A stretch of 64,000 bases of DNA, from positions 7,202,685 to 7,266,684 of the forward strand of contig CM055279.1 in NCBI GenBank assembly GCA_029237695.1, in the 5' to 3' direction. Positions 1-12,009 of this stretch are shown piece by piece (positions within the stretch are counted from its first letter, which is position 1; the number at the start of each line of letters is the position of its first letter). Source of the DNA: Conchocele bisecta (taxonomy: Eukaryota > Mollusca > Bivalvia > Lucinida > Thyasiridae). The position numbers and the translations under genes are program-made. The notes below the pieces were generated by a model. That model saw only the letters and a program-made list of their open reading frames with translations, made no database searches and was not told the DNA's origin.

Positions 1-125
1 AATACCCCGGGGGAGAAAACTCGAAAATATAGGTGACGCGGGATAATGTACTCAAAGAATATGAGAGAAATAGTTGGTTCAAGCTGTATTCCCAAGACTA
101 AACGTTGGAATGTGTCTAGAAAACT

Positions 126-347
126 GGGGCCCATTTCACTAAACTTCGTATGACATTATGATAATCTGTACATTTCACATTAACAATGTTTTCTTGTAAA
201 TAATTATTGGATTTACATTTATTGAGCATAGGCTGCATTTGCAGCCTATGCTCAATAAATGTAAATACATCAATTTAAATTTCCAGACGATCCTAAAGTT
301 GCACTTACAAACATTTTAGTCCTACGAAGTTTAGTGAAACGGCCCCC
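126..347. mobile_element. Family A MITE, copy 1
   Basis: The ends are inverted copies of CACTAAACTTCGTA preceded by a run of G and C. The centre is a near-perfect palindrome built on ATTTACATTTATTGAGCATA that meets at TGCATTTGCA. It has no coding capacity. The same layout recurs at 6320, 11093, 35700, 37012 and 39802, with a core variant at 36771. This is a non-autonomous DNA transposon; the superfamily was not determined. Confidence 0.85.
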
Positions 348-617
348 TGACTTATACACTACTGTATACGTCTACTCTAAGGTTTTTATGTTGTAACGGT
401 ATACGTGTAATAAATATGACACACTCGTTAACGAGTCAGATATTTTATGTATTTTCTGTGTCGTCATACCATAATAACTGGCATATTCAACAAAGATACA
501 TTCAGCAAAATAACGTGTTTGACGGTTCTTGTTAACACATCTCTTGAATCGATTATAAAGCACGTCGAAAACATGGAAACATGGCTACGTGAAATGTATT
601 TAACAAACTGGGCCTGA
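348..617. other. AT-rich spacer, nothing recognised
   Basis: Only short chance ORFs are present. No repeat partner was found elsewhere in the window. Confidence 0.5.
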
Positions 618-1243
618 ATAATAACAATTGAAGAATGCAAAATCGCAATTAATGAAATGAAACTGAATAAAAGCCATGGACTTGATGGCTTGCCAGTTGA
701 ATTTTATTTAAAATGTTGGCATAAGATTGGATATGCAATCGCATCATCATTAAATGAAGGACTTCATAAAGGGGAATTGTCTTGTACTCAAAATCAAAGT
801 GTCTTATCATTACTATATAAAAAAGTAAATCCAGAAAATATTGAAAATTGGAGACCAATATCTCTCTTAAATGCTGACTACAAAATAGCTGTAAAGGTTT
901 TATCAAAACGTTTACAAAAAGTAATACCAGATATCATCAGTTTAGATCAACAAGGATATATTAAAAATAGATACATCGTAAATAATATAAGACAAATTCA
1001 AGATATAATTGATTATACAGACATACTAGATTTAGATGCAAACATATTATTTCTAGACTTAAGGAAAAGCATTCGATACAGTAGAATGGGATTTTATGTT
1101 CAATGTGCTTAGACAATTCGGATTTAAAACAACTTTTATACGATGGGTAAATGTGTTATATAGCAATATATCAGCAAGGATCATAAACAACGGCTGGAAA
1201 TCACAGAGTTTTAATCTATCCCGCGGAGTCAGACAGGGGTGTC
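618..1243 (+). pseudogene. LINE ORF2 reverse transcriptase, 5' fragment (L1/Tx1-like)
   Basis: This is the first half of a reverse transcriptase of an L1/Tx1-like non-LTR element. Read in frame it gives the fingers-palm blocks in order: NKSHGLDGLPVEFY, then NWRPISLLNADYKI, then DQQGYIKNRYIVNNIRQIQD, then ILFLDLRK (the A-box region). A frameshift near 1070 moves the A box into another frame. Reading continues as FNVLRQFGF...SRGVRQGC until the 2.23-kb insertion at 1244. The second half resumes at 3475, so the two parts were once one gene. No endonuclease lies upstream, so the copy is 5' truncated, as is usual for LINEs. Family placement rests on motif resemblance. Confidence 0.88.
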
Positions 1244-3474
1244 TGTCAAGGTCATTACCAAGGTCAGGAATTATCGAGACAAATTGTCTCCCCTATAATC
1301 ATATGAACCAAGTATACTTCAATTGTTATGACGTTATGGCCAATATAGCTTGATCTGACGAACGAAAAGTGGTAACAATGCAGTTGAAGTGTAAGGGATA
1401 TGCTAGAGTAGATAAGTACACGTAGTCACTTAATCACTTATAATGTACACTATATTACATGGGGAACACACAGGAATACATGATACATTGATATGCGAAC
1501 ATCACTGTACTGTGTATGATACTATTCAATTACAAGGTTGTAAGCCAATCGACTGTTATACTTTAACGCAACTTAAAAGCTATAGACGAATAAACTCAGT
1601 ATGTGGTATCTCAATGGTCCCGTAGTGGACAATAGTATGAATGCACAAATACTTTGATGATCGCTAATCAAAGTGAAATAACATACAAGTATAACATGGC
1701 AGAACGAACATTGGAGGACAAATGACAATCATCTGAGCTACCCAAGTGCTGGCGTATCTCAATAGATAGTGGTAACCTCTGAGTATCAAGGTCCCAAGGT
1801 CTGCCTCACCCGCAGTATGAGGTCTAGTCACCAATATGGCTATTATCCAACTTCAAGTGGATTAATCCATAAACAATATATGTAGTCTTACTACAATCCC
1901 TTAGCCATGATATGCCATGATAGGAGTATTACCATACACTATCAAAGTATACATATGTATTGCCTATGCAATGTATTTCCAAAGTCTGAATGTCATAAGT
2001 CAAAACCGGATGTGGTTACATCACATGATAGTCAATAATGATAATGTTCCGGAAGCTGGTACCGGAAGTAAAGTTCCACAGGTAGTATTATTTCCGGAAA
2101 TGGTGGACCAGATGTAAAGTTCCTAAGGTATCACTCGACTGTAGCAACCCGGATGTGGTGGACCGGATGTAAGGTATCCATGGTGAATCAATGGGTTGTA
2201 ATACCGGAAGTGGTAGACCGGATGTAAAGTTCCGATATAATACAAATGGCGATTATCACGTTGGCTAAGACGCCGGGAAACGTTTCACATGGGTGGCATT
2301 CAACTCGGTGGTAGTATAATGATATGATATGTGTGTATGGCGTTTCATTTCACTAATCTATGGCTGTGACTGTCTGCTGAACGCGATGTAGCTATCACAC
2401 ACTGCTCTATACAGGCCTGTACCCGGAGCTGCTACACACACTGCGCCAGACAGACGTACGGACACTCGGACGACCTGGTACTCTGCACTGACTGGGGTCT
2501 GCCGTCAACGAGTTGACCAAAACGTCCAATGTGGCTCGCTGGAGCGATCTGAAGAGGCTACAAAAATGAAATGTGTCTCCAATTACTAGACGAATACGCA
2601 CAGACAGACAGACAGGATGCACAATGGACTAAAACGGGAATCGAACAACTGAAATCACAGCTGAAATAAAATGTTGTAGGTACATACCAAAATCCTCGGT
2701 GGCACTGGTGAATACAGTACTATTCTTCTGTTACCAGCAAATATGTGTCCCACCAACACATATCGAGACATCGCTTATATACGCACCAGTGAAACCACGC
2801 ACGGAATAATGAATATGCCTACCCCTCGTTCGACATCTCACATAAATATTACAAAACCATGGCTTTTGCCATTTCACCCGTGGGTTATATTTGGCATAAA
2901 TATATGTTCCCACGCCATAAATTCAACCAAACTAGTGTACAGCCCTCGCAGAATAAATACCATCCAACATGGTATATCCCACACTACCATAAATCTGCAG
3001 ACTATAGACCCAGATCTCATAATCCGAAATCTACTCGACTGGTCTCGACAATGCGAAGGTCGCTTTTTGGCCCCGCCAAACCCGTCCATATCGATCCTAC
3101 GGGCTGTAGACTCAAATGAGAGTGTAGCACATACTAAACTCAAATATCGTGGTCATTTACGGATATATCACGACACAAAGCATCACCAGTATGGGATCTG
3201 ATATATCCGTGTTGGCCAGTACCAGGCTATGCTGAAACATTAACCCGTAGCATACATAACAGGGCAGACCATGGTATGGTCTGCGCTATATACTGGCTTC
3301 ACCTACAGAAGGTCCCTTATCTGGTGAACAACTGACACGCGGACAAACTCGGCCGGCACGGATAGTGGACATCCGTAATACAAAAAGGGGTCTTTTCCCT
3401 AGCGAAACCAGCACACGCAGTCAACGAGTTCTCTACCACACACATGCATAGTCTGTGGCAGATATGGCGTGACA
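1244..3474. mobile_element. 2231-bp TG...CA element, copy A (solo-LTR-like)
   Basis: The element begins TGTCAAGGTC and ends GGCGTGACA, so it has TG...CA termini and a 5-bp inverted end. It is flanked by an exact 5-bp direct repeat, GTGTC, at 1239-1243 and 3475-3479. Removing it restores the RT motif RQGCP of the host LINE. Its length matches the copy at 12711-14942 to within one base, and the two are nearly identical by eye. No protein family is recognisable in it. TG...CA ends plus a 5-bp duplication are the signature of an LTR, so a solo LTR is the best reading. A non-autonomous element with similar ends is the alternative. Confidence 0.8.
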
Positions 3475-5216
3475 GTGTCCCCTGTTTGCTCTTTTGTTCA
3501 TAATTGTAGCTGAAATTGTTTCTATACAAGTTAGAAATAATGGCAAAATAAATGGTATTTCGGTGAAAACGAACACTACGAGTAAACAAATAAAAATCAC
3601 CCAGTTAGCTGACGATACAACGCTTTTCTTAAAAAATGCAAAAGACGTAGAACATGCCATACAAACGGTTAATGAATTTTGGAAAAATTCAGGGTTAAAA
3701 TTAAACATAGATAAAACGATAGGTCTTTGGGTAGGAAAATCTAAACTTAACATGCATACAAACGTTTTCGATATAGCATTCACAAACACCACTGTTAAAG
3801 CTCTAGGTGTACACTTCGGTGACAATAAAGAAGAGTGCGAGCTTCTCAATTGGAATGGTAAGATAAAACAATGTGAGCAAATGATTACCTCGTGGAGTAA
3901 AAGGAAACTAACATTTTAAGATAAAACAATATTATTAGTAATACAATCGTTACTTTTATCTAAACTGACGTACCTGATACAAACTATTTTTACACCAAAG
4001 TCCATTATCAGTAAACTAAACTCACATGTTTACAAGTTCTTATGGAATGGCAAAAAAGACAAAATTAAACGTTCAATCGTCATAGGGAAAAAACTTGAGG
4101 GTGGCTTAGAAATGACTGACATTGATACTTACGTAAATAATATGAAATTAAAGTGGATCAAATCATTAAAAATTATAGACAATGTCAACTGGAAAATTAT
4201 GCCAGCATTTTTCCTTGACCAATATGGTAAAAACTTTCTTATATTTAACATGAATCTAGACACATTGAAGTCTCTTCCGAACGTACATAGTAGCATGCCC
4301 GGATTCTACAAACAACTTATTGAAATATATGTCCACCTTCGCATGACATTGTATACTGAAAAACCGAAGCGCTTCCATGATATTCGAAAGCAAATTATTT
4401 GGGGTAACTAATATATTAAACATAAAGGTAAGACTCTAGTTTTAAACATTGGATAGAAGCACACTTGATTTTCGTAAATGATATACTTTCTAATACAGGA
4501 CAAATTGATAATACAAATATACTCTTACGATTGAAAAAGAAACACAACTGGATATCAGAAATCAGCTTAATTACACAGTCAATTCCAAGAACTTGGAAGA
4601 CTACTGTAATGACCACTGATTCAATTAGAACAAACATTAAAACAAGCCTATCTATGAGTCACATAAATATCAAGCCCTTGGAAAAAATAACAAACAAAGA
4701 CATGTATAATATATTATTGAAAGAAAAGGTTGAAAAACCATATATTCATAAATTCGGGGAGAATTCCTTTAACCGCAAACTACCATGGAGATCATTTTAT
4801 TTTGTATTAAACAATATATTAATTGACAACCGCGTCAAACAATTTAAATACTGTGATGGAAAAGAAACTTATGATCACTTTTTCATTACATGTAAATATT
4901 TGAATGAATTTTGGACAAAAATATCAGATATTTTCAGCAAAATCGGAATTAGCAAATCTTTCCAGTCACTAGAATTTCTAATCATAGGATTCAAAGTTCA
5001 ACTTAAAAGAATATGAATTTATTAATATCATACTTAGCCAAATAGCATACTGCATTTTATAAAATACATTTTATTGATGATAAAATGTTGCAAGGATCGA
5101 ATATGTTAAAAATGATGTATTACGATTTACTGATTGTCTCAAAAGTCATGGCGAATCGTTCACAAAAATATGATACATTCAATAAGTTCTTAAATAATTT
5201 GAAAGATTTACTGTAA
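3475..5216 (+). pseudogene. LINE ORF2 reverse transcriptase, 3' part with C-terminal zinc knuckle region
   Basis: This continues the LINE interrupted at 1244. The catalytic box reads QLADDTTLFL near 3603. It is followed by NSGLKLNIDKT, the thumb, and a long C-terminal region. A Cys/His block, CDGKETYDHFFITC, around 4850-4890 matches the zf-RVT type region of L1/Tx1 elements. An in-frame TAA at 3917, another stop near 4411, a frameshift near 4440 and another near 5005 break it. The reading otherwise continues to a stop at 5214-5216. The element is dead. The following few hundred AT-rich bases may be its 3' UTR. Confidence 0.88.
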
Positions 5217-5590
5217 TGATCAACACATACCCTGCCGCATACATGTATATATATCCTATAATAATAACTACTACCATTACCTTTACCATTAATTATGCTA
5301 GCTATAAGTATAGGACATTAAGGAATCTCCGCCTAGCCCAAACAAGCCCGATCGAAGTCTGTATTGCTGTTCCCCAGATCGGTAATAACATATACTTGTA
5401 AATATATTAACTGTTTTCTGTATGTCAAAACATAGTCACATATCTGATAGAAGTGACTCTTGAGATAATATACACATATTATTAAACAGTCTGATTTGGA
5501 TCCACATTGTTCATCATATTTGTTTTTGTAAACATTTATAACCCAATATTATATGTACATATATAACAATACCATTAAATACTAAATATA
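5217..5590. other. AT-rich stretch, possible LINE 3' UTR
   Basis: It directly follows the LINE stop codon. No clear poly(A) or tail repeat marks the end of the element, so its extent is unknown. Confidence 0.35.
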
Positions 5591-5780
5591 CAGTGCAACA
5601 CCCTCTAAACCGGACACTCGAAAAAAATGGATATTTAATTTACATGTGTTTTGCTGTTATGTATCTCTGATTACAATGACGTTTCATGACTGCAAAACAC
5701 TAGAATGTCCCATAAAGCACTAACATGTTTGATCTACAGTGGAACATCCCAAGGTGTCCGGGTTTGGAGAGGTTCCACTG
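5591..5780. mobile_element. Family B (pogo-like) MITE
   Basis: It starts CAGTGCAACACCCTCTAAAC and ends with the inverted form GGTTCCACTG. A TA dinucleotide flanks both sides, as expected for Tc1/mariner/pogo target sites. No ORF is present. Relatives lie at 9189, 35509, 45150, 45627 and 48237. Confidence 0.7.
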
Positions 5781-5782
5781 TA

Positions 5783-6319
5783 CGTGTAAATTTACAAAAT
5801 AAATATGTTTGAATGAGCATAAGAATACACATATAAAATACCCAATTTTACTTCGAACATACAGCTTATATCTGCAGTTTGTCCACAGTTAAATCGGTTA
5901 TATCTCTGCAAAAACAATAAATCCCGACATCTATTCAACTAAACATGATAATGTGAAACAATCATCGTAGACTCCGACCAGAATGTACATCCGTGCGATC
6001 AAAATCTGAGTCCACACAGCTTGTCATTATAATATTAACTGCATCAGAATATTTTGAAAATTAATATCGATAGCCTTTTGAATTTGACAATAATTGTATG
6101 TATTGTGAGATTCAATAGTGTGAATCCTACCACATCGGGCATAACCACGGTCTGATCGGCTCCACACTATAGGTCGCTGATCATCATCATAACAATCATC
6201 ATCGGAATAATCATCATCCATGTTCTAAAACTTTCGTCATTCGATCATTTGCCTCTCATCAATGTAGGTTAACATTATCTTTGCTTCACATGTCGGTTAA
6301 ATGATGGCCCGAGAGATCT
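5783..6319. other. AT-rich spacer, nothing recognised
   Basis: No coding, repeat or RNA signal was seen apart from a short CAT-rich run near 6180. Confidence 0.5.
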
Positions 6320-6562
6320 GGGTTCCGTTTCACTAAACTTATTAAGACTATAATGTTCGTAAGTGCAAACTTATGATAGTCTGTAAATTTCAAATTAACA
6401 ATGTTTTCTTGCAAACAATTATTGGATTTACATTTATTGAGCATAGGCTGCATATGCAGCCTATGCTCAATAAATGTAAATCAATCACGTGAACTTTACA
6501 GAGGATCCTAAATTTGCACTTACGAACATTTTAGTCGGAAGAAGTTTAGTGAAACGGCCCCC
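6320..6562. mobile_element. Family A MITE, copy 2
   Basis: Inverted CACTAAACTT/AAGTTTAGTG ends with the perfect central palindrome GAGCATAGGCTGCATATGCA and its complement. Same orientation as copy 1. Confidence 0.85.
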
Positions 6563-6701
6563 TGTGTCACGATTCAAATGGATTTTCTCTGCGAAATGAA
6601 ACATGTGTATGAGATTACCGGCATGGTGAATTACATCTCCACCAAAACATACAGGAGTCTACTGTGTGATATAATAATGGAGTACATTCACTGTAGGCCA
6701 G

Positions 6702-7461
6702 CTAGGTAAAACCAAAATACGTTTCGCTACGAAGTCCAGTATAGACAAAATGGTACACCGCGTGATCAATATTTTTAAAAGCTATTATACTTCTGAGAGA
6801 ATCATAGACATTTGAAGTATCTGTGTTTCAATGCGTTTTAGATTTGAAAGACCAGCGTCATACATTCACGACGTGGATGCCGACTCACGTCGACTATACG
6901 TGGAGCTGTTTCGGCATCTGCTACCCGACTCATCAAGACTCATGACGACTTCGTACGAATTAGCCACAACTTGTTTTTGTCGTCGTGATTCTGGGTGCAT
7001 TGTCCTGATTCGTACATGTGTCGTCGCGGGTCGTGTTACATCGGCGTGAGGCTCGACCGTTGTCGTCGTGCATCGTACTGGCATCGTACTAGATCTTGGT
7101 GAATCGTGATTAAAAATGATTCACCAGGAATAGTATGACGACTTGCTTTGACTCATCAAGACTCCGGCCTATTTATCAATACATTTTTGAACATTTCAAA
7201 ATAGTCAGCGTGCCTTCCCGACTCACCAGGACTTCTGTGGACTTACCAAGACTCAAGCTGACACGAGTACGATCCATCAGGAGTCGCCAAACATATTTCA
7301 AGTCGTAGCGATCGTGACAGTGTGATCAGGGCTTAGTGTGTGTGATGCTCAACGAAGTATAAATGTTACGTAATGTAAGATATTTATTATGCAGTGTACA
7401 CTTTCGTCGTAGCGCCACCTATACTGGACTTCGTAGCGAAACGCCCTTTCGTTTTACCTAG
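6702..7461. mobile_element. Non-autonomous DNA transposon with 43-bp terminal inverted repeats
   Basis: CTAGGTAAAAC at 6702 and its inverted partner ending at 7461 begin 43-bp arms that agree at 39 positions. The inner half (CGTTTCGCTACGAAGTCCAG) is perfect. The interior contains short repeated motifs such as GACTCATCAAGACTC in several places and no transposase. It is unlike the other families in the window. Confidence 0.8.
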
Positions 7462-8090
7462 TTTGTCCCACGTGACATTCATTAAGAGGCATCTGGAAGT
7501 AGCTATTCGTACATAATGTGATATCGTTGAGATACTTCTGTACACAACGCAAGACTAGCCATGGTGATTATTTAGACACCGCTTATGATTTTGTTAAGGG
7601 TTGTACTAATTACAGCGAGTCATTATCGACAGTGGGAACTCTACGAGTGAAGGTGAAGGACCCATTTTTAAAGTTGATGAGTACCTACTACCTATATACC
7701 TTGCGGGAGCTCTATGCGTTGTGGTTTAACGCATAGCGTTCCCTGTAAGCTCTATGCGATGTTGCCTAGGTCTCCTCGAGTAGCTGTATGCGTCGGACGC
7801 TCTGCGAGGTCTAACAAGGTACTCGGGTCAGCATTATTTCAGTGGTTGGCAGGTATATCGGAAGCGGACTACGAACATTTACATTGTATTCTGGAAGCGG
7901 CTGTAACGACTGAAACGTTGCATTGCTGTTAGGCGGGATTACATTGACGGCATGTAATAAACCAGATTGAGATTGCCTATCACGTGTCCATTTTCTTGCT
8001 ATATTAACATTACTTTTTGAATATCCCTCGTATAGATAATGATTCTATACTCAAAACAAAATGTTCAAAAGATTCCCACGGTGTAATTAT
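7462..8090. other. Spacer, nothing recognised
   Basis: Only two short chance ORFs of about 72 codons and a small local repeat (GCTCTATGCG) near 7710-7760. Confidence 0.45.
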
Positions 8091-8300
8091 TGTGGATGTG
8101 ACAGGAGAAATGGGGATGTTGTGACCAGTGTAGATCCAGAACAGAATGTGCACTGTTCGTCACTCCGTCATGAAACACCGGCATGCTTATACATGTAACA
8201 AACAATATAGGTCGTCATCAGGCTACAGGAGTGTGCTATTTGACCATGGACTACACAGTTCACAAATCACATGAGCCCCATTCTCCATTCACAGCCACAA
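8091..8300. mobile_element. Family C MITE, copy 1
   Basis: It begins TGTGGATGTGACAGGAGAAA and ends with the inverted form TCTCCATTCACAGCCACA. Relatives at 35971 and 40163 share the ends and an inner GATC-rich core. A partial copy lies around 22150-22275. Non-coding. Confidence 0.65.
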
Positions 8301-9140
8301 TTGATAGGGACTAACTTCCGTGTAGCCCGATCCTACGAAATCAAGTGCAATCAAGCAGCATGTGATACATACAAGCCATATGATTGTGTACCTAAACAGA
8401 TGTGCGATTTTTCATGAAGTATATTTACAGAAACGGTGAATATCTTCTGTAAACGACGTCGGAAGATAACAACATTTGCATAGCAAATGCGGAATCGAAT
8501 TCCGCATTTGCTTTGAAAATTTCGTCAACTTTTGACGTCGTGAATTTTATATAAAAATAATATGATATTTCGCATACTTATGTGTTTAAGTACAACATGG
8601 CGTGTCTCATGTGAGAAGATGTGCAAATGTTCGTGTGAAATATATTTACAAGACTGTGATATTTTCCGTAAATGACGTCAAAATGTGACGGAATTCGGAA
8701 TTTGCTATGAAAAGCTGGTCAATATACGACGTCATTCATGGAAAATATCGTAAATTTTGTAAATGTTTTTTCTTGTTAACTCACAATTAATGCTCGTGTC
8801 TACATGCAATTTACGAGGCAAATTACTCCATAATAGACGTCGGAATCTCACGGATATCTGAACTGAAAGGTGGAACTTTAAATGCTTTTAAAAGTTAATT
8901 CAATAGTTGAGTCACGTCCGAAAGAATCATCAAGTTGTGCATTACATTGTTTTCATACGATGTATGTAGTCAGACATATTTTCATGCGTTAGCTCAGCTT
9001 ATGTCGCAATTTCCACTTATAAACTTAACAACACAGGAACTGTGTCGTCAAACAAAACTTAACGTATATATATAGCGGCAGTACCAAGCAGTTTAAACTT
9101 CACTGCTCCCATAGGCTATTACAATTGTGGTACTGGACGC
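8301..9140. repeat. AT-rich stretch with diverged inverted-repeat element copies
   Basis: A hairpin GCAAATGCGGAAT/ATTCCGCATTTGC lies at 8483-8512, followed by TTTCGTCAACTTTTGACGTC. A second decayed version sits near 8640-8750. The same core recurs at 11600-11690, 35390-35480, 52280-52330 and 54230-54300, so this is a dispersed MITE family. The full form with both ends is at 52174. Confidence 0.5.
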
Positions 9141-9186
9141 TTAATAATAATAATAATAATACATGTAATAATAATAATAATAATTA
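9141..9186. repeat. AAT trinucleotide microsatellite
   Basis: TTAATAATAATAATAATAAT followed, after a short ACATG break, by more AAT units. Confidence 0.9.
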
Positions 9187-9188
9187 TA

Positions 9189-9561
9189 CAGTGCAACCCT
9201 CTCTACAACAGCCACTCATGGGAAGACGCAAAACTGGCTGTTGTAGAGAGGTGGCTGTTGTAGGGACGTTAATGCTGAATTAAATTTTGAAGTCCGCTGT
9301 TTATTTATTTTCTTCCATATTTCTCATCAACAACATGCTTTGCCAACCTTTTAGAATCATTTCAAATGGAAATGATTCTAAAACGCTGTCAAAACATGTT
9401 TTTATTGAGAAAGAAGACACAATCAACAGCAGACGACAATTTTCGTGCTCAACAGTCTAAGGGTTAGATACAGAGGAAATCAACCATTTGGGATACAATA
9501 TAGCGGCTGTTATAGAGAGGGTGTTGTTGTAGAGAGGTGGCCGTTCGGGGAGATTCGACTG
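9189..9561. mobile_element. Family B (pogo-like) non-autonomous element, longer form
   Basis: It starts CAGTGCAACCCTCTCTACAA after TA and ends GGGGAGATTCGACTG before TA. The inner parts repeat GGCTGTTGTAGAGAGGTGG on both sides. There is no transposase. Confidence 0.65.
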
Positions 9562-9765
9562 TACATTTTTTGCAAATTAATAATAATTTACTGACTATGG
9601 AAAATTTCACATGTCCCCAGGAGTGATTGTCTAATATCGTCGAAATCATTCACCAAAAGAATGGCTGATATTTCGTTCGAAATAACTATTGTACCGGATT
9701 GCTATTAATAGGTTTGCATATGCACTTGTCTTCCATTAGTGAGACCGGACGCAGATACAAGGAAC

Positions 9766-9817
9766 ATGTATTTTATGGCGTATACGTGGCTGCTTGTGGG
9801 GTTACTCTATAGTGGGG
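9766..9817 (+). CDS. Exon 1 of the Ig-mucin-LDLa gene: signal peptide
   Basis: ATG TAT TTT ATG GCG opens a 17-codon segment, MYFMAYTWLLVGLLYSG, with a hydrophobic core typical of a secretory signal peptide. It ends at a strong donor, GTAAGT, at 9818, in phase 1. Exon 2 accepts in phase 1, which supports the join. The second in-frame ATG (codon 4) could also serve as start. No TATA box or clear promoter was seen upstream. The exon is short and rests on context, so confidence is moderate. Confidence 0.6.
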
Positions 9818-9837
9818 GTAAGTATGTCCTGTAATTA

Positions 9838-9963
9838 CTGTCTGTCTGCCCAAATGTTACGGCTATATAAACAATGCAAAATAATACATTTTTCAATAAT
9901 ATTAAATTTTAGCAAAATTTAAGAATGATCCTTCTTTTCATTTCGTGAAATTTTATTTCTTGA
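9838..9963. repeat. Family F element, half copy
   Basis: It opens with TACTGTCTGTCTGCCCAAAT and continues through GGCTATATAAACAATGCAAA and CCTTCTTTTCATTTCGTGAA. These match one arm of the full copies at 38529 and 46191; the other arm is missing. Confidence 0.6.
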
Positions 9964-10512
9964 CTTAAGGAACCATGGGACCCCTGATTAATATATGATT
10001 TAAACATAACTGCTTCCTAAATGTCATGGAATATATGTATATCATATATGTGAACATTCTCTCGTTACTGTATACTTTCTTCTCACACTGCAGGTCAGTG
10101 CCGGGACTATACATGTACGTTTCACCTCTTAAAACAGTACCTTCTAAATCATTATTCATATGTTTATTTTATTTATATATTTCTTGAGGTGCATATAAAT
10201 TGCGAGTGATGCACGTATATAATTAAAATTGTATTTGATTTGTATGTTGATATATGTCACTCGTTCCACCGCGTAACGATATTGCTATTGGTAACTCGTG
10301 CATATATCCACACACAAATCAAATAACCTGTAAATGTAGCTGAATATGCGCAGAAAAGTCAGAACAACACACTCCTATCAGTTATATTGCACCAAACTGT
10401 AAACTATGTCAGTTTTTTTTAACAACATGAATCGTCATAATAGTAAATAACGTCAATTATATATAAGGGTACAATGTGTTATTGTTACCTGTCTGACAAC
10501 ACAACACACAAT
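9964..10512. other. Intron sequence, AT-rich
   Basis: Weak inverted repeats occur around 10190-10330. No coding signal was seen. Confidence 0.4.
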
Positions 10513-10590
10513 TCGATGGTCTAGTAACATAAGGTCGTAAGTGCTATGCTTTAGCATAGCAGTTACGACCTTATGTTTCTAGACCATCGA
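10513..10590. repeat. Family M perfect-type palindrome, single copy
   Basis: A 78-bp inverted repeat, TCGATGGTCTAGTAACATAA... and its complement, meets at GCTTTAGC with only a couple of mismatches. The same palindrome is present as a head-to-tail pair at 28584-28726. Confidence 0.85.
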
Positions 10591-10799
10591 TATCGTATAG
10601 TATTACACACTATAATAATAATTGCAAAATACCTGTATACTGCAGTGAAAATATAGCATAGGAAATATGACCGATGTGTATTCACAGTTTGCACAGCACA
10701 GTAGCTAGCAAATAATAAACGATAAATATGGCTGATGTATATTTTCATTTGTTTGGGAAAAGTACACATATATCTGAATTGCACTCCTATAATTTATAC

Positions 10800-11092
10800 A
10801 GGAGAGCACTGTTATAAGTCATAGGATTGCGTTGTCCTGGATTTTCTATGTATGGTTAGCTACATTATGTCATGTAGTTTGAATTGTCCGTTCTTTGTCA
10901 AATGCTACAATCAGTGACAGCTGGCGATGGCTGGAGCACCGTATATAATACGTTAACAAGAGTATATCCACATATATGTTATGCATATGTCCCATCACAT
11001 TTAGGAAACACTTATGTGCATGTTTTTTTCTATACTTTAGTGTGCGAAATGTAAATCCAAATATATACCATTGACTGTGGTGTAGCGATACT
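10800..11092. repeat. Dispersed repeat shared with 41190-41480
   Basis: Shared words in the same order include GTTAGCTACATTAT, TCTTTGTCAAA, TGGCTG and CATATATATTAT. The two copies are clearly diverged and non-coding. Confidence 0.45.
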
Positions 11093-11331
11093 GGGGGCCG
11101 TTTCACTAAACTTCGTACGACTAAAATGTTCGTAAGTGCAACAATATAATGTCAATTTTACATTAACAATGTTTTCTTCTAAACAATTATTGGATTTACA
11201 TTTATTGAGCATAGGATGCATATGCAGCCTATGCTCAATACATATAAATCCATCAATTGAAACTTTCCGGACCATCTTAAATTTGCACTTACGAACATTT
11301 TTATCACACGAAGTTTAGTGAAACGGACCCC
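11093..11331. mobile_element. Family A MITE, copy 3
   Basis: Inverted ends CCGTTTCACTAAACTTCGTA / CGAAGTTTAGTGAAACGG and the GAGCATAGGATGCATATGCA central palindrome. It lies in intron 1 of the Ig-mucin-LDLa gene. Confidence 0.85.
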
Positions 11332-11765
11332 TGTTTGTTTCATGTAGTAGCATAACGAATGTTTCATCGACCTAATGGCGTATAATGCAGGCGCTGATCC
11401 GACTATGCAGATTATGCGCTAGCTGGTCTGGTTCTCCATATATTAGCCGTACTGGTAATCATCCCCAATATTAGTCTCCAGTCAAATATACATATACATG
11501 TCGCGACTAGTCCATGAACTTTTCATCAGAATGTGTCGATATTGATGTAGACACTCTGGATTAACTACTCTGAACGACATTGAACATTTACACGAATTAC
11601 AGAGCACATGATAAATTAGATTTCGCGTGTGCTCAGAAATTTGTGTCAATATTCGACGTCATTCAGAGAAGATAGTGTATTTTTCATAATCGGTATCGGA
11701 GAATCATAACAGCCAATCGATAAGTTTAAGGGAGATAAATCGGGAACGCCTAACCGTAGTTTCAG
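11332..11765. other. Intron sequence
   Basis: It holds a decayed hairpin relative (GTGCTCAGAAATTTGTGTCA with a GACGTCATT core) near 11600-11690. Nothing else is recognisable. Confidence 0.4.
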
Positions 11766-12009
11766 ACGCATCCATACTCTCCCTTGGACGACTTTTGGGC
11801 AGGAAACACATACGACGCGGACATTCCTGCGAACTTACAATCGTCTCCAACGGCAACGAGATCAAATATCACACAGTGGGATATGCCGGGAAGTTCACAC
11901 AGCTAGTGTGTGACGTTTCTTGTTCCGGTTATGGGTCGACGCCTTCTTTGTCATGGTACCGGCGTCAACATGCATTCAGGGGAAAGCGCTTTAGTTCGTG
12001 GAATCAGAG
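11766..12009 (+). CDS. Exon 2: first half of the Ig-like domain
   Basis: The exon follows a TTTCAG acceptor and stays open for 244 bases to a GTATGT donor at 12010. It accepts in phase 1 and donates in phase 2. It encodes GHSCELTIVSNGNEIKYHTV, then FTQLVCDVSCSGYG, then SLSWYRR. This fits the B strand (L-V-C) and C strand (W-Y-R) of a V-like Ig fold. The matching F-strand cysteine is in exon 3, so the domain is split by a phase-2 intron. The acceptor has a weak pyrimidine tract, and an alternative upstream acceptor cannot be excluded. The role would be extracellular recognition; the ligand is unknown. Confidence 0.7.

Noticed and set aside
2731..3201. ORFs of 150 codons or fewer in the TG...CA elements (2.7-3.2 and 14.2-14.7 kb)
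   Set aside because: The frames differ between the two copies at several places and match no family I recognise; treated as chance.
6831..7084. Overlapping ORFs on both strands at 6.83-7.08 kb
   Set aside because: They lie wholly inside the TIR element and reflect its GACTC-rich repeats.
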